DNA of 64,000 bases. It comes from Mauremys mutica. Taxonomy: Eukaryota > Chordata > Testudines > Geoemydidae. The notes under the pieces are model-generated. The model worked only from the letters and a program-made list of their open reading frames with translations, searched no databases and was not told the DNA's origin. The DNA lies in assembly GCF_020497125.1 (NCBI RefSeq), contig NW_025422947.1, forward strand, positions 59,986-123,985, read 5' to 3'. This document shows positions 9,901 to 21,929 of this stretch, in pieces; position 1 is the first letter of the stretch; each line of letters starts with the position of its first letter. A program made the position numbers and the translations under genes.

Positions 9901-11207
9901 GCTTATGCCAGAATCCTGGCTCCAAGCACTGCCCGACATTCCCCAGCCAGGCCCAGTCACTGTGATAACTTTCTAGCCACTTATCAAACACTGTGAGGTG
10001 AAATCACAGATTTTTGCTCTTCTCCCTTCTTGAAAACTGCAGGAACTTCCAGTTCCAATCTCCTAGATTGTTCAGTCCTTGTCCTGGATCTGGGGGGTGA
10101 GGGAGGTGGGAGGGGGGTCAGCACTGCCACACAATGGTCTCTTACACTGCATTCTGGACTCATTCTTTTTGAACTCTGGTTTCACTGAGACAATTGTTAA
10201 TCCAGAGTCACTGTATGGAAAGACAAGGAGTGACTCCAGATGGACAGTGGGGGAAATGAGATCAGCAATTCTTCCTGTGAGGAGGGGCTCTCGTTAGCTG
10301 CTCTCCCCAGAGAGCTAAAGGAGGGAAGCTGCTCAGACGCTCTGTCCCTCTCTGCTCAGGATACTGGGGTTCAGCTTCCTGGGTCAGATGCTGCAGCCTC
10401 CATTGTGATCTGGGAGACCAGGCTTAGCAGCTGCTGCTCCCCCAGCGGGGTTCTGTGCTGGGAAGTGACCTGAATTAAAGCTGCTTCTCTGCCTGGCCCA
10501 GGGGATGACTTTCTCCAGTTGGTCCTAGCCCCCTAGGGCAGCCCTGGGCCCTGTTAATACTAAATTCTGAGCCAGAGTCTCCAGGTAACTGACAGACCTC
10601 AGGGAAAGTGCTGGGGTCTGGCAAGAAAGTGACTCTGCACAAACAGCCCCTCCTCATTTCTCCTCCCAGTAGCAATTGCCAGTAGAAAATCCAGCCCTGG
10701 GAGAGCAAAGCCCCCAGGAATGGGACTGTCCCAGCCAGAGGGGCAGGGAGAGAGGACAGGGGAAGGAGAGACTGAAAGGGGCAGTGGGAGAAATGACACA
10801 TGTATTGCTGCATCCCTGGGCAGAACCACTTTCCAGTGAACAAAACAAGGATCAGACAGAGGAAAAGCCAATTCTTGACTCCATATTCCCCCTGCTTGGG
10901 TGTAGCTGCCGTGGGGTCAGTGTCCGAGGGAATCCCCCACAGTGACTCCTTTGGTTCTGCTCTTTTCTATCCTTGTGTTCAGAGACTTTGTTAGGGGGTG
11001 AGGAGAGGGAGAAGGGAGGTTAAAAATGTGTCTGGGCTTAGCCTGGCAGGAGGGGCCAGGTCTACATTGTAATAAACAGATTGAGAATTTTCAGCATGGC
11101 AGGATCTAGGGTGTCTGTCTGCAGGGAAAGGGCCTGGGGGAATTCTGATGTGAAATTAACTAAAACCGGTTCTGAAATGCCCACAACTGCTCTTCTCCCC
11201 CAGACAG
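9901..11207 (+). other. Presumed 5' untranslated region/intron of ZNF-1
   Basis: The segment 10490-10640 repeats phrases of the GC-rich blocks at 6530 and 2450 (for example GACTTTCTCCAGTTGG and AAAGTGACTCTGC), so a 5' untranslated exon may lie here. No donor is certain. The last 150 bases match the intron before the start exon of ZNF-2. Confidence 0.35.
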
Positions 11208-11215
11208 GCTGCAGA

Positions 11216-11296
11216 ATGACGTCCATGTCTTGCTCCAGGTCATCCCAGCCTGACGTGGGACAGGGAAGAGAAATGGCTGCAGTGGAGCCAACTCAG
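11216..11296 (+). CDS. ZNF-1 start exon
   Basis: This first coding exon of a KRAB zinc-finger protein follows an acceptor ending ACAG at 11207 and ends CAG before GTAGAG. It codes for 27 residues, from MTSMSCSRSSQ to MAAVEPTQ, and joins the KRAB-A exon in phase 0. I chose the ATG at 11216 because the same ATG, spacing and frame occur in ZNF-2 (36861), and a second in-frame ATG at 11273 begins the familiar MAAVEP. It adds no known domain. With one KRAB-B exon the protein would be 440 residues, and with both 478. Turtle KRAB genes often open this way, from memory of the family. Confidence 0.75.
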
Positions 11297-11947
11297 GTAG
11301 AGATTATCGGGGGGTTGCTGGTGGGTTCCTGCTGGAGGAGAGGGACAGCAAATACACCGGAGATGGGAAGGTTTGCACAGTCTGGTCTGGAGGTTGGAGC
11401 GGGGCAGGAAATTCACAGCGTGGGGAAAGGAGGAGGCCAGGGTGTGGCAAACCCGCTGGGAGTTATTTAATAAGTGGCCTAGATTCTAGGAACAGACCCA
11501 GGAGGTTGGGAGGCGGAAATGCCCTAATTTGTGAAGAAAGAAAATAGCCCACCTACATGGAGCTAGTCAAACTGACCAGACTCCCAGTGCTGGAGCCTGA
11601 GCTCACTAACCAGCGGCTGCTGTGAGCTATGAAAGGGGCATCCATGAGTCAGGCTTATTGGAGCTGCCTCTCCCTTCATATCCCGCTCCTCACAATGAGG
11701 AGGTTATTGGGCTTCCTACCAGGGAGCTCTCCCTGGACCCTGCTAGGGGCTCCATCTCCTGTATCAGTTGGTGGCCAGTAGGGGTGTGATGGATCTGCTG
11801 GGAGAGACAAGGGGCTTTCTCTTCGTCCCCTCACCCTGGTATTTGCTGGATACGCTGAGCGGGGTGGGGGTGGGACTTTGTTGACTGCGATCCACCCAGA
11901 GCTTCCATTTGATTGGCTCCTCTCTGGCACAAATAGTGGGGCTGTGA

Positions 11948-12154
<207 letters not shown>

Positions 12155-12329
12155 TGAAGAGATAAAGCTCACGCCAGCCCCACAATGCCACCTCTACTCT
12201 CTCCTGTTTCAGCATCACCCCAATATGCCAGTGACACACACACACTGCCACAGACCCTCCCCTGCTGCAGAACACTTCGGGAACAGAGCACAGTGTCAAA
12301 TAGCTCCTGTTTGCTCAAGTGAAACTGGG

Positions 12330-12716
12330 GGTTAGGTCTGGCATAACTGTTCCATACCCCTAATCATTTTTGTTGCCCTTTTCTCAACCTTTTCCAATTC
12401 CAATATATCTTTTTTTGAGATGGGGCGACAACATCTGCATGCAGTATTCAAGAGGTGGGTGTATCATTGATTCATTTGCTGTTTTTACAAATATGATATA
12501 TGATATATTCTGTCGTATCTATCCCTTTCTTAATTATTTCCAACATTGTTCGCTTTTTTTCACTGCTGCTGCACATTGAGTGGATGTTTTCAGAGAACTA
12601 TCCACAGTGATTCCAAGATCCATCTCTTGAGTGGAAACAGCTAATTTAGACCCCATCATTCTGTATGTATAGTTGGGATTATGTTTTCCAATGGGCTGCA
12701 CTATGTGCTATCCTGA
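12330..12716 (-). mobile_element. CR1 LINE fragment, antisense
   Basis: Read on the minus strand it matches the part of CR1 that follows the reverse transcriptase. The plus-strand markers are TTTTGTTGCCCTTTTCTCAA and CAATATATCTTTTTTTGAGA, then GCAGTATTCAAG. It is decayed and lies in the first KRAB intron of ZNF-1. Confidence 0.65.
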
Positions 12717-13744
12717 CATCTAGCACTGCTGAGATCCTGCATTCAGTGATATCCCTGCCCTTCCTGTTCCCTTTCTCCACTGAACCCCACCGGCCCATGC
12801 TTCCTGTTCCCAGCTTCCCCAGGACACTCTCTCTGTCTCTGAACCTCTCGGTGTGTCCTTGAATGCTGGCTGGGAGTATCCATACAGGGGATCTCCAGCA
12901 GCAGAACACTGAATCTCACCCAGGATTACAGATGACACAACTCCTCACTGCTCTGGATTGCACCCCAGCATGTGAAAATGGCCTAGGTTGGTAGTGACAT
13001 TTCTTGAGACATGCAGAGTCTTGCTCCCATATCACCAGGTGTGATAATGATAACAGGAAAGGCCGAATATGGGAAACTGATTGTTCAGCTTGCTTTTGAC
13101 CTGCATCATATTTTGCAATATATTCCAAATAAGGAAACTAACGTGCAACGTATGTGTCATTGTTTGGGGTTTTAAGCTTTAAAAGGCTTGTGTGATTTTT
13201 AGCTCAGGGGGACAGTATTCCAATAGCTGTTGCCCCCTGCGCACTTTTAACCAAGAAAAGAGCCTCAGGCTGAGCTGATTCAAAATCAATCGTGTGGTCG
13301 TTTTCCACAACAGCTTCAAGAGGTCCCTGTGATGGAATGTAAATGTCTTCTTCACACCTTCCCCCTGCAGGAGAATGGCTCTTTGACCAGCTGTTTGCTT
13401 TGCTGTCTCTGAGGAACTGCTCTGTGGGTGTTTCCCAGAATTGTAACTTTTTCAGTAATATCATACAGTAAAATCTCATAACTTTACATACAGTGTTACT
13501 ACACATTTTAACAGGAGGATAATATTCAGTAGGTTATGCGTTTTCAAATGATACCTCACAAGCCATACTGTGTACAAAATTGATCATAATTTTCTAGAAG
13601 AGTGAACACAGGGGTGTAGACTGACACAGTGTCTGAGTGTGTGTTCCCAGCAGATATGTGGGTATTTCAATCCCTCATAAGCACAGTGTTCGGCATCTTC
13701 AAGGACCTGGGGAACTAGTCCTGGAAATTCACTGGTTTACCAAG
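12717..13744 (+). other. ZNF-1 intron shared with ZNF-2 and ZNF-3
   Basis: Stretches at 12717-12870 and 13640-13740 match intron sequence at 40717-40860 and 40970-41080 and the corresponding part of the right palindrome arm. They show that all three genes descend from one ancestral intron. The middle has no supported feature. Confidence 0.55.
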
Positions 13745-14451
13745 TGTGACACTGGATGGAATTGTGAGACACTTTGGTATTAATAATAAAATAATATTAT
13801 AATCTGATAAAATTGCAATGAATCGTGCTAGATATGCCATGCCAGGTGTCAGTGAAAATGTTATGATTTTCCACGTATGATAATTTTGTTTCTATGTTTG
13901 TATCACCTTTGTATTGTGAGTTATAGATATGTAGGGTATATCTGTATTTCCAGACTTGTGCAGTGTTTCTGGGTGACACCCCCAGACATATTAGCATCAA
14001 CACTGCCTAGCCTGTTTGATGGCCCATTGAGGGTCATCAGCCGTACAATGAGCCCATGGAAAGGACCAAGGGGATACACCTATTGAGTCAGCAAGACATG
14101 CCGGGGTATGCCTGTGTAATGAGAACTCCAAGGCTTTTCCATGCCACGTGCTGTGAAGCTTGTGTTTGGGACACAGGAAGTACAAGCCACACGGCAAAAG
14201 GAATGTAAAGGGCAGCTGCATAATCTCCATTTTGTCTTCAATCCCCCTTCCTACCTCTGGAGCACCTTCTCTACAAACTGAACCCTGGAACAAAGGACTG
14301 AATGACCCATCCAATCTGTGGATGTGTTCCAGACGGACTTTCAAGCCAGCAACTCACCAATACTGCTAAGAACCTGATATATCCATTTTGTAATTTATCT
14401 GACTGCTTTCCCATTTAACTTCTTTCTGTCTTTCTTTCCTTTAAACCTTTA

Positions 14452-15415
14452 GGGCTTGGCTACACTTGAAAGTTGCAGCGCTGGGAGTTACAGCGCTGGT
14501 CGTGCAGCTGTGCAGGGCCAGCGCTGGTGTGTGGCCACACTCACAGCTACCAGCGCTGGTGTGTGGCCACATTTGCAGCATTTACAGCGCTGTTGGGAGT
14601 GCTGCATTATGGGCAGCTATCCCAGCATTCAAGTGGCAACAACGTGCTTTTCAAAAGAGGGGGGTGGAGGGTGGTGTACTGTGACAGGGAGCGGGGAAGA
14701 TAGAGAGAGTGGATTTTTGGAACCAACACTGTGTGTTAGCTTCCCTGGATTTAAAAATCACAAAATGTTCACGAGCCCTTAGTCTTAACTCTTAATTGCA
14801 AACAGCCTGCCTCCAACACGGACTCCCCGCTGTTACACTCACTCCCTGTGGTGTACTGTGACAGGGAGCGGGGAAGATAGAGAGAGTGGATTTTTGGAGC
14901 CAACACTGTGTGTTAGCTTCCCTGGATTGAAAAATCACAAAATGTTTGCGAACCCTTAGTCTTAATTGCAAACAGCCTGCATCCAACGCTGTTTCTCTGT
15001 CAAGCAAACTGCTTGCCTCTCATTTGATCGTTCACAGCCAGGTACAGATAGCTCCTGTTTGCTGTGATCAGTGTTTGTTTTTTAGATAAGCAGTTCAACG
15101 GAGCTCCGTTCGGAGTTCACAACAAAACAAAGAGAGGCTGCATAACAAAACAAAGAAAGTAATTTAGTTAAAAGCATTCTGGGATATCTCCTTATTCCCT
15201 GGAGGCCAATAAAAGCGCTGGTGTGTGTCCACACTTGATGAGCAGCGCTGGATCACCAGCGCTGCAATCGCTACACCCCAACCTGGCCAGGTGTACAGCC
15301 AGCGCTGCAGCCAGGGAGTTGCAGCACTGGATGTGCCTTGCAGGTGTGGACGGTTACTAATTGCAGCGCTGGAAAGCCTCTACCAGCGCTGCAACTTGCA
15401 AGTGTAGCCAAGCCC
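14452..15415. mobile_element. PIF/Harbinger-like MITE, copy 2 (964 bp)
   Basis: Perfect ends GGGCTTGGCTACACTTG and CAAGTGTAGCCAAGCCC are flanked by TTA on both sides (14449-14451 and 15416-15418). It carries many copies of CAGCGCTGG near both ends. No transposase frame is present. An internal segment is duplicated in tandem. Confidence 0.8.
14672..14990 (+). repeat. Internal tandem duplication in MITE copy 2
   Basis: The phrases GTGTACTGTGACAGGGAGCG and CCAACACTGTGTGTTAGCTT, and then CTTAATTGCAAACAGCCTGC, occur near 14672-14810 and again at 14848-14990. They are nearly identical, so the duplication is recent relative to the element. Confidence 0.75.
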
Positions 15416-15871
15416 TTAGTTTAGATGCTAAAGGATTGTCTGGAAGGATGGAATTTTGGGTAATATCCAAACCTATAGTGACCTGGTGATGTGGCTGACC
15501 CTTTGGGGTCAGAAGAACACTTTGTTTATGTGAGCAGAGTTTTTAAATAACCTCTCACTGTACTGGACCTAGCTGCTGATTAGGAGCCAGAGAACTTGGA
15601 TGCAATAAAGGGGGCTGCGTGATTTCTTTTTTCAGCTTCTCGATAACCCGTGTTTGTGACTGGTCGGTGAGTTTAACTTCATTGTTAACCACCATTTTTG
15701 GGAGCATCTGCTCTCCCTTTTTCAGCCTGCCCTAACTTTGGCATTTTCAGTGAGAACTGCCCCTGGCCCACCAGGTCACACTAAGCACTGAAGTTAAAGT
15801 AATAGAATGTTTTTTTATGCCCAAGTCTTATGAAATCAACTGAACTCCTTTGTTTTCTTTCATCTGAGCAG

Positions 15872-15985
15872 GGTTTCTAGTTTTCCAGCGTGATGTGATC
15901 TCCCAGCTGGAACAAGGGGAAGAGCCATGCGTCCCAGACCTCCAAGGTTCAGAGGAAAGAGAGATCCTGAGATCTCCCTGCACAG
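15872..15985 (+). CDS. ZNF-1 KRAB-B-like exon, first copy
   Basis: The exon is 114 bp, flanked by CTGAGCAG and GTGAGG. It enters and leaves in phase 1 and codes for [19 protein letters not shown] followed by [15 protein letters not shown] boxes strengthen TRIM28 recruitment by KRAB-A. This one is open, but the Trp of GEEPW is Cys here, and the Ser/Lys before D in the sister exon is replaced. Its downstream intron resembles that of the second copy at 23915, so the two exons arose by duplication, or the second belonged to a neighbouring gene. Either could be skipped without breaking frame. Confidence 0.6.
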
Positions 15986-16129
15986 GTGAGGAAACATTAA
16001 ACCACCCAGAATCTGTAAGTGCCTGAAGGAAACATCTGGGATAGCTAACAAAGCCCTTGGGAGGTCTCTCAGTTCATTATTGTCCCTAGCAGGGCTCATA
16101 TCCTCAGGGTAAATATAGATCTTCTTTGA

Positions 16130-16330
16130 GTGCTTGCTCATATCCATTCCAGTAAGTGTGCGCGCGCCGCGTGCACGCTTGTCAGAAGATTTTTACCCTA
16201 GCAACACTCGGTGGGTCAGCACCGCTATAGCACCGGATATATACCCCTCCCGACCCATCCGCCCCTCAGTTCCTTCTTACCGCCCGTGACGGTCATTGGA
16301 ACAGTGGAGAGTGGCTTTGCTGACCTCCAC
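16130..16330 (+). repeat. DIRS left inverted terminal repeat
   Basis: It shares CTCATATCCATTCCAGT, a CpG-rich GCGCGCGCCGCGTGCA, GAAGATTTTTAC and AACACTCGGTGGGTCAGC with the reverse complement of 23180-23330. A TATATACCC phrase follows in both, suggesting a promoter within the repeat. Confidence 0.8.
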
Positions 16331-16423
16331 ATCCCTAGCTTCTTGTAGTTATTAACTCTTTATCGTGTATATAGTTCAAGTTCTTGTAGTTATAGTTAAT
16401 TTTAGTACGTATTTTCATAGTTA

Positions 16424-16654
16424 GTGTATATAGTTAAGCGGGGGATTGGGGGAGTAGCCCCCTTTCCTCCGACCCGGTGCGGGCTCATGCCCAAGGCACC
16501 GGGATTTAATCCCTGCTCGGTGTGCCAGAAGCCGATGCCGGTGGGGGATCCTCATGACTGCTGCCTAAAATGCTTAGGAGAATCCCACCTGACAGACAGG
16601 TGCCGAATTTGCAAGTCGTTCAAGCCAAGAACGAAGAAGGAGCGGGACTTCTGA
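16424..16654 (+). pseudogene. DIRS Gag fragment with Cys/His cluster
   Basis: A 77-codon open stretch contains CSVCQKP, DCCLKC, GESHLTDRC and RICKS, a zinc-knuckle-like Cys/His arrangement seen near the start of vertebrate DIRS Gag proteins. The frame stops at 16654. Arg/Ser-rich coding resumes in other frames up to 17460, so the gene is broken. Confidence 0.6.
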
Positions 16655-17459
16655 CTAAAGCAGCTCCTTATGGAATCGGCCCTTAGTCCTGCGGTGCCGG
16701 CACCGTCCACCCAACGTGCGTCGATGAGGAGCGCACCTTTGGCACCGGATCGCTCCAGTACCAAAAAGGACTCCCAGCACTGGCATCTGCCAGCACCGGC
16801 TCCCCGGCACTGCTCCCTTTCCCCGACTGGGAAATGACGTACTGCTCCGACCCCATCCTTGCAGAAGGAGCACACATCAAAGTCCATCCGTCGGATCCCG
16901 GTAACTGCTGCGGCACCGCCAACACCGGCAACGCAGTTGGCAGCTCCTCCTAGCACGGCACCATCAATTCCGGTACTGCATTGAGTCTGGTGCCACATAG
17001 CTCCCCAGCTCATGCTGTGGTCGAGCTCACTCTCCCTTGTACGCCGGAGACCTTCTCAACGGCAAGAGAACTCATCGCGCTGACGGAGTCGATGCAGCCT
17101 CAACCCCCGGCACCACCGGTGCAGGTTATCCAATCCATCGGCAAGCTGGCCCTGATAAGGCCTCCTTCCGTCGGTCCACCGGAGAGACATCTTTCCAGGT
17201 CGCGGTCTCGGAGACATTCCTGCTCCTGCCGTTCCCAATTCCGGCACCGCTCGCAGTTCCGGCACCGCTCTCCATCGCAGTACCGGTCGTACTCGCGGAG
17301 ACTTTCAAGATCTCTGTCACCGGACAGATACTCCTGATACTGATCCGGCTCTCGGTACCGATCTCAGTACCGTGCGTCCCGCAGTCACTCCCGGCACAGG
17401 GACTCAAGATCCTGGTCGACCTCCCGGCACCGGCACGGTAGAAGGTCCCGGTCTCGTTC

Positions 17460-18275
17460 GTGGCACCGACAAGACCGGTACCGCTCACCGGTACTGCCCC
17501 GGGACTGAACGTCAGGAACAGCAGTACCTACCAGGGTCTCTCGGCCCCGCCGTGGCCTTCGAGACACATGTCAATGTCGTCCCAGGCTGGGAGTGCTTCT
17601 TACCACCAGGACTGGGCATCTGATATTCCGTGCCACCATCCAGAGGCACAAAGCCAGGAGCAAGGTCCTCATCGATGGGCCTTTTGGACTCCGTGGGCAT
17701 ATCACGAGGCCCAAGGTGCCCCACTTGTGGCTCAACGCTCCGGCCCCTCAGAGCACAGGGTTCCTGAAGCGACTGTAAGCCATCCTCCTCCCGCAGGCAC
17801 GGACGAAGATCCACTTCAATCTGCAGACCCGGAGATTCCACCTGATGCAGATGGTGCTCCGCCGGTCCATGACCCACCTCAGGACCCGTTGGTACCGGGC
17901 CTCTCCTCCCCCTCCTTTCCTGATGAGGCAGTGGCAGGAACATCCTCCTCTGGTCCTCCGCCTATTGATCTCAGGACCCATCAAGACCTCTTGCGGAGAG
18001 TAGCACAAAACATTAATTTGCCAGTGGAGGAGGTTGCTGAAATAGAGGACCCTGTCGTAGACATATTATCTGCGGATGCGCCCCTTCGAGTGGCTCTCCC
18101 GTTCATCCGCACTATTCAAGCCAATGCAGACACAATTTGGCAATCCCCAGCTTCTATTACACCTACAGCTAGGGGAGTAGAGAGAAAATATATGGTCCCC
18201 TCCAAGGGGTACGAATATCTCTACACCCACCCGCCTCCCTGCTCCCTGGTTGTCCAATCCGTGAACGAACGGGAG
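17460..18275 (+). pseudogene. DIRS Gag C-terminal part, 5' of the LTR insertion
   Basis: The open frame ends in PVVDILSADAPLRVALPFI and ERKYMVPSKGYEYL, typical of the DIRS Gag C-terminal half. Frame and sense are cut at 18275 by the solo LTR, and related text resumes at 19363. The first part (17460-17800) is Pro/Ser-rich and unreliable. Confidence 0.6.
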
Positions 18276-19357
18276 TGTGACGGAGCGATTCTGGCGGGAC
18301 CCAACTGAGAGTGCCAAATCAGGACCAATTGCTCAAACAGGGCAGTCACAGCCCTAGGCTGGGGTTTTTCCACCTCTAAGGCCAACCAAACCAGCCAGAC
18401 AAAAAGGACTTTGGTCTCACCCCACTGGCTAACCACAAGTCACACAAGCAATTTCCTTAGACACTCCAGTCTCCCAGTATCACCACCAGTGCACTCGTCC
18501 TGGGGATGAATGGTTATGAAAACCAACACCCCAATAAAAGAAAAAGGTTCCCTCGATCCCAAAGGACCAAGCCCCAGACCCAGGTCAATATACACATCAG
18601 ATCTTACCCACAAATCACGCTGTTGCCAATCCTTTAGAATCTAAAATCTAAAGGTTTATTTACAAAGGGAAAAAGGTAGAGATGAGAGGTAGAATTGGTT
18701 AAATGGAATCAATTACATACAGTAATGGCAAAGTTCTTAGTTCAGGCTTGCAGCAGTGCTGGAGTAAACTGCAGGTTCAGATTATAAGTCTCTGGAACAT
18801 CCCCCGCTGGGATGGGTCAACAGTCCTTCGTGCAGAGCTTCAGTTTGTAGCAAAGTCCTTCCAGAGGTCAGAAGCAGGATTGAAGACAAGATGGAGATGA
18901 TGCATCAGCCTTATATAGACTTTTCCAGGTGTAAGAATCCCTTTGTCCTCACGGTGGAAACTTACAGCAAAAATATGGAGTCTGGAGTCACATGGGCCAG
19001 TCCCTGCATACTTTGCTGAGTCACAAGGCGTGTCTGCCTTCTCTCCATGGGTCAATTGTGTAGCTGATGGCCCTTTAATGGGCCATCAAGCCAGCTATGC
19101 CGGGCTAACATCAGCTTTGTCTGGGACACTTCCCAGAGGCAGAGCATAATACAAAATATAGACAGTATAGAGCCAATACTTATACTTAAACTACAAAATG
19201 ATACACAGACATACAGACAGCATAATCATAACCAGCAACCCAGAACCTGGTCTTAGACACCTTATATGACCCCCTTTACTTAGGATTTGGTGCCACCACC
19301 GGACCTTGGTTGCAACCCATGTTCTATATGGTTCCCATTTATATCAATAACGTCACA
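18276..19357 (-). mobile_element. Solo LTR with perfect target duplication
   Basis: It is 1082 bp long, from TGTGACGG to CGTCACA, flanked by GGGAG on both sides (18271-18275 and 19358-19362). It lies on the minus strand: a TATATAA box is at 18911-18917 and the polyadenylation signal AATAAA at 18655-18660, both on that strand and in the right order. No internal genes remain. It interrupts the Gag region of the DIRS element, so it is younger than that element. Confidence 0.88.
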
Positions 19358-19410
19358 GGGAGCATCATGGCCAGCAAGCACCGGCTCCTAAGGCGAAGGA
19401 GGCTAGGCAC

Positions 19411-19683
19411 ATGGACCTCCTCGACTGTAAGGTCTACTCGGCTGGAGGCCTCCAACTTAGGGTGGCAAACCAGCAGGCCCTCCTAAGTCGTTATAATTTT
19501 AATACGTGGGTGTCTGTGGGGAAGTTTGCACAACTCCTTCCCCAGGAATCCCGCGCAGAGTATACGGCCCTACTAGAGGAGGGTAAAAAAGTGGCAAGAA
19601 CTTCCCTCCAGGCCTCTCTGGATGCAGCGGACTCGGCAGCCAAAACACTCGCATCCGGGGTAACGATGAGACACATCTCCTGA
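19411..19683 (+). pseudogene. DIRS Gag continuation after the LTR
   Basis: An open stretch with LDCKVYSAGGLQLRVANQQA and NTWVSVGKFAQLLP matches the later part of the DIRS Gag-like protein. It stops at 19683. Short decayed coding continues towards the reverse transcriptase. Confidence 0.6.
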
Positions 19684-20133
19684 CTACAAGCTTCAGGCCT
19701 TCCCCCAGAATTGCAGCAGACAATTCAGGATTTGCCTTTTGAGGGCCAGGGCCTTTTCTTGGACAAAACCGACCCCAGGTTGCAGAGCCTGAAGGACAAT
19801 CAATAATGCACTCGTTGGGTATGCACACACCGGTGACCCAACATAGGTCCTTCACGCCCCAACCATACCGCCCTTATAACCAGCCTAGGCCGCGTCAGGA
19901 TACATCCAGACGGCACGGCAGGGGGAATCGGTGGAGACAGTCTGGCCCTCAGGGAAACCAAAGTCAAGCGCCCCCTAAACCACCTACGGGGCTAAAACAA
20001 AACTTTTGATGGGACGTCCAAGGACGGCCCACCAGTTTCCCTGCCAGATCGTTCTTCCTCCTTCTTCAACCGCCTCTCCCATTTCCTCCCTGCTTGGTCC
20101 TAGCTGACCTCCGACCGTTGGGTCCTCTGCACG

Positions 20134-21925
20134 GTGGAAACAGGATACCACCTCCAATTTGTTTCTCCACCCCCATCCCACCCTCTCTACCTGTCCCTCT
20201 TCAGGGACCCCTCTCACGAGCAATTCCTCTTACAAGAGGTCCATGCGCTCCTAAATCTGGGAGCCATAGAGGAGGTGCCAGAGGACATGAGGGGCAAGGG
20301 GTTCTATTCCCGCTATTTTTTAATCCCCAAGGCAAAGGGCGGTCTACGACCGATCCTCGACCTGCGAGAACTCAACAAATTCATGATAAAGCTCAAGTTC
20401 CGCATGATATCCCTGGGGACCATCATCCCATCCCTGGATCCGGGTGACTGGTATGCTGCCCTCGATATGAAGGACGCGTATTTCCACATTGCCATTTACC
20501 CGCCACACAGACGGTATCTCCGTTTTGTGGTCAACCAACAGCACTTCCAGTTCACGGTGCTTACTTCGGTCTTTCTACGGCCCCGAGAGTCTTCACCAAA
20601 TGTATGGCCGTAGTAGCTGCCTCCCTCCGCCGTCGTCGAATACACGTCTACCCGTACCTCAACGATTGGCTCATTCGAGGTACTTCCCAATTGCAAGTAT
20701 CACAGCACCTGTGTGTCGTCAAAGACCTCTTTGGGAGGCTCGGCCTCATGATCAACATAGAAACGTCTACCCTGACTCCAACGCAGAGAATAGACTTTAT
20801 TGGAGCAGTTCTGGACTCCAATCTGGCCAGGGCCTGCCTTCCTCTGCCACGGTTTCAGGCAATGTCTTCGATCATTCGAAGTTTTCAATCCTTCCCGACA
20901 ATGTCAGTGCGCACCTGCCTCGGTCTATTAGGTCACATGGCGTCCTGCACCTTTGTGACCAAGTACGCGAGGCTGCGACTTCGGTGCTTCCAAACCTGGC
21001 TTGCTTCTCTATACCGTCCACACAGAGACAATATAGACTCGGTGATCACTATCCCCAGGACGGTTCTCGACTCCCTCACTTGGAGTCCACTGTAGTTTGC
21101 GCAGAGATGCCGTTCCACCCTCCTCAGCCCTCGGTGGCACTAACCACAGACGCATCATCTCTGGGTTGGGGTGCCCACCTCGGGAACCTTCACACTCAAG
21201 GCCTCTGGTTGCCCCAGGAGCTGGCCTTGCATATCAACGTGAGGAAGCTGAGGGCAGTCTGTCTAGCATGCCAGGTGTTTCGGGTCCATCTCCAAGGCTG
21301 CTGTGTATCCATGTTCACGGACAACACAACGACCATGTTTTACATAAACAAGCAGAGCGGGGCACGCTCCTCCCTACTTTGCCAAGAAGCCACTCACCTG
21401 TGGGACTTTTGCATAGCCCACTCAATCGATTTGGTAGCGTCTTTTCTCCCAGGAGTCCAGAACACTCTGGCAGATCGCCTCAGCAGGTCCTTCCTGTCTC
21501 ACGAGTGGTCAATCTGTCCCGACGTCATCCATTCCGTTTTCTGGAGGTGGGGCTTTCCCCGCATAGACCTCTTTGCCTCCCGAGAGAACAGGAAATGCCA
21601 GGTGTTCTGCTCCTACCAAGGGCGCTTCCCGGGCTCCCTCTCAGACACATTTCTGATCCCGTGGAAGAGGCACCTACTCTATGCCTTCCCACCGTTTCTG
21701 CTCATTCACAGAGTCCTACTCAAGCTCCGCAGGGACAGAGACAACGTGATCCTCATTGCTCCAGCATGGCCAAGGCAGCACTGGTACACCCTGTTGTTCG
21801 ACCTCTCAGTGGCGGATCCGATTCCCCTGCCACTGTGGCCGGACCTCATAACACAGGACTTCGGCAGGCTTCACCACCCAGACCTGCAGTCCCTTCATCT
21901 CACTGCATGGCTCCTGCGTGGTTGA
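20134..21925 (+). pseudogene. DIRS reverse transcriptase and RNase H, frameshifted
   Basis: Reverse transcriptase motifs are readable: FLIPKAKGGLRPILDLRELN near 20310-20380, LDMKDAYFHI at 20461-20490, and YLNDW at 20655-20669, where the family has YxDD. The reading frame changes near 20565 and again near 21095. RNase H follows, with TTDASSLGWGAH near 21140, TDNTTTMFYINKQSG near 21320 and LADRLSR near 21468. The position where I expect the catalytic Glu reads Lys (INVRKLRAV). The enzyme would copy the element RNA and remove it, but this copy cannot be active. Confidence 0.8.
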
Positions 21926-21929
21926 ACCA

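Larger units (their letters stand above)
13745..15780 (+). mobile_element. Solo LTR with a nested MITE
   Basis: The element starts TGTGACACTGG and ends CCAGGTCACA, with 6-bp inverted ends. Flanks are CCAAG (13740-13744) and CTAAG (15781-15785), a 5-bp target duplication with one change. Without the nested MITE it is about 1.07 kb. An AATAAA near 15604 is followed by a T-rich U5-like end. There is no internal retroviral region, so it is a solo LTR left by recombination. It sits in the ZNF-1 intron, in gene orientation. Confidence 0.7.

Noticed and set aside
20489..21925. A 478-codon frame treated as one protein
   Set aside because: Only the part after about 21095 is RNase H-like. The first part is a shadow of reverse transcriptase coding in other frames.
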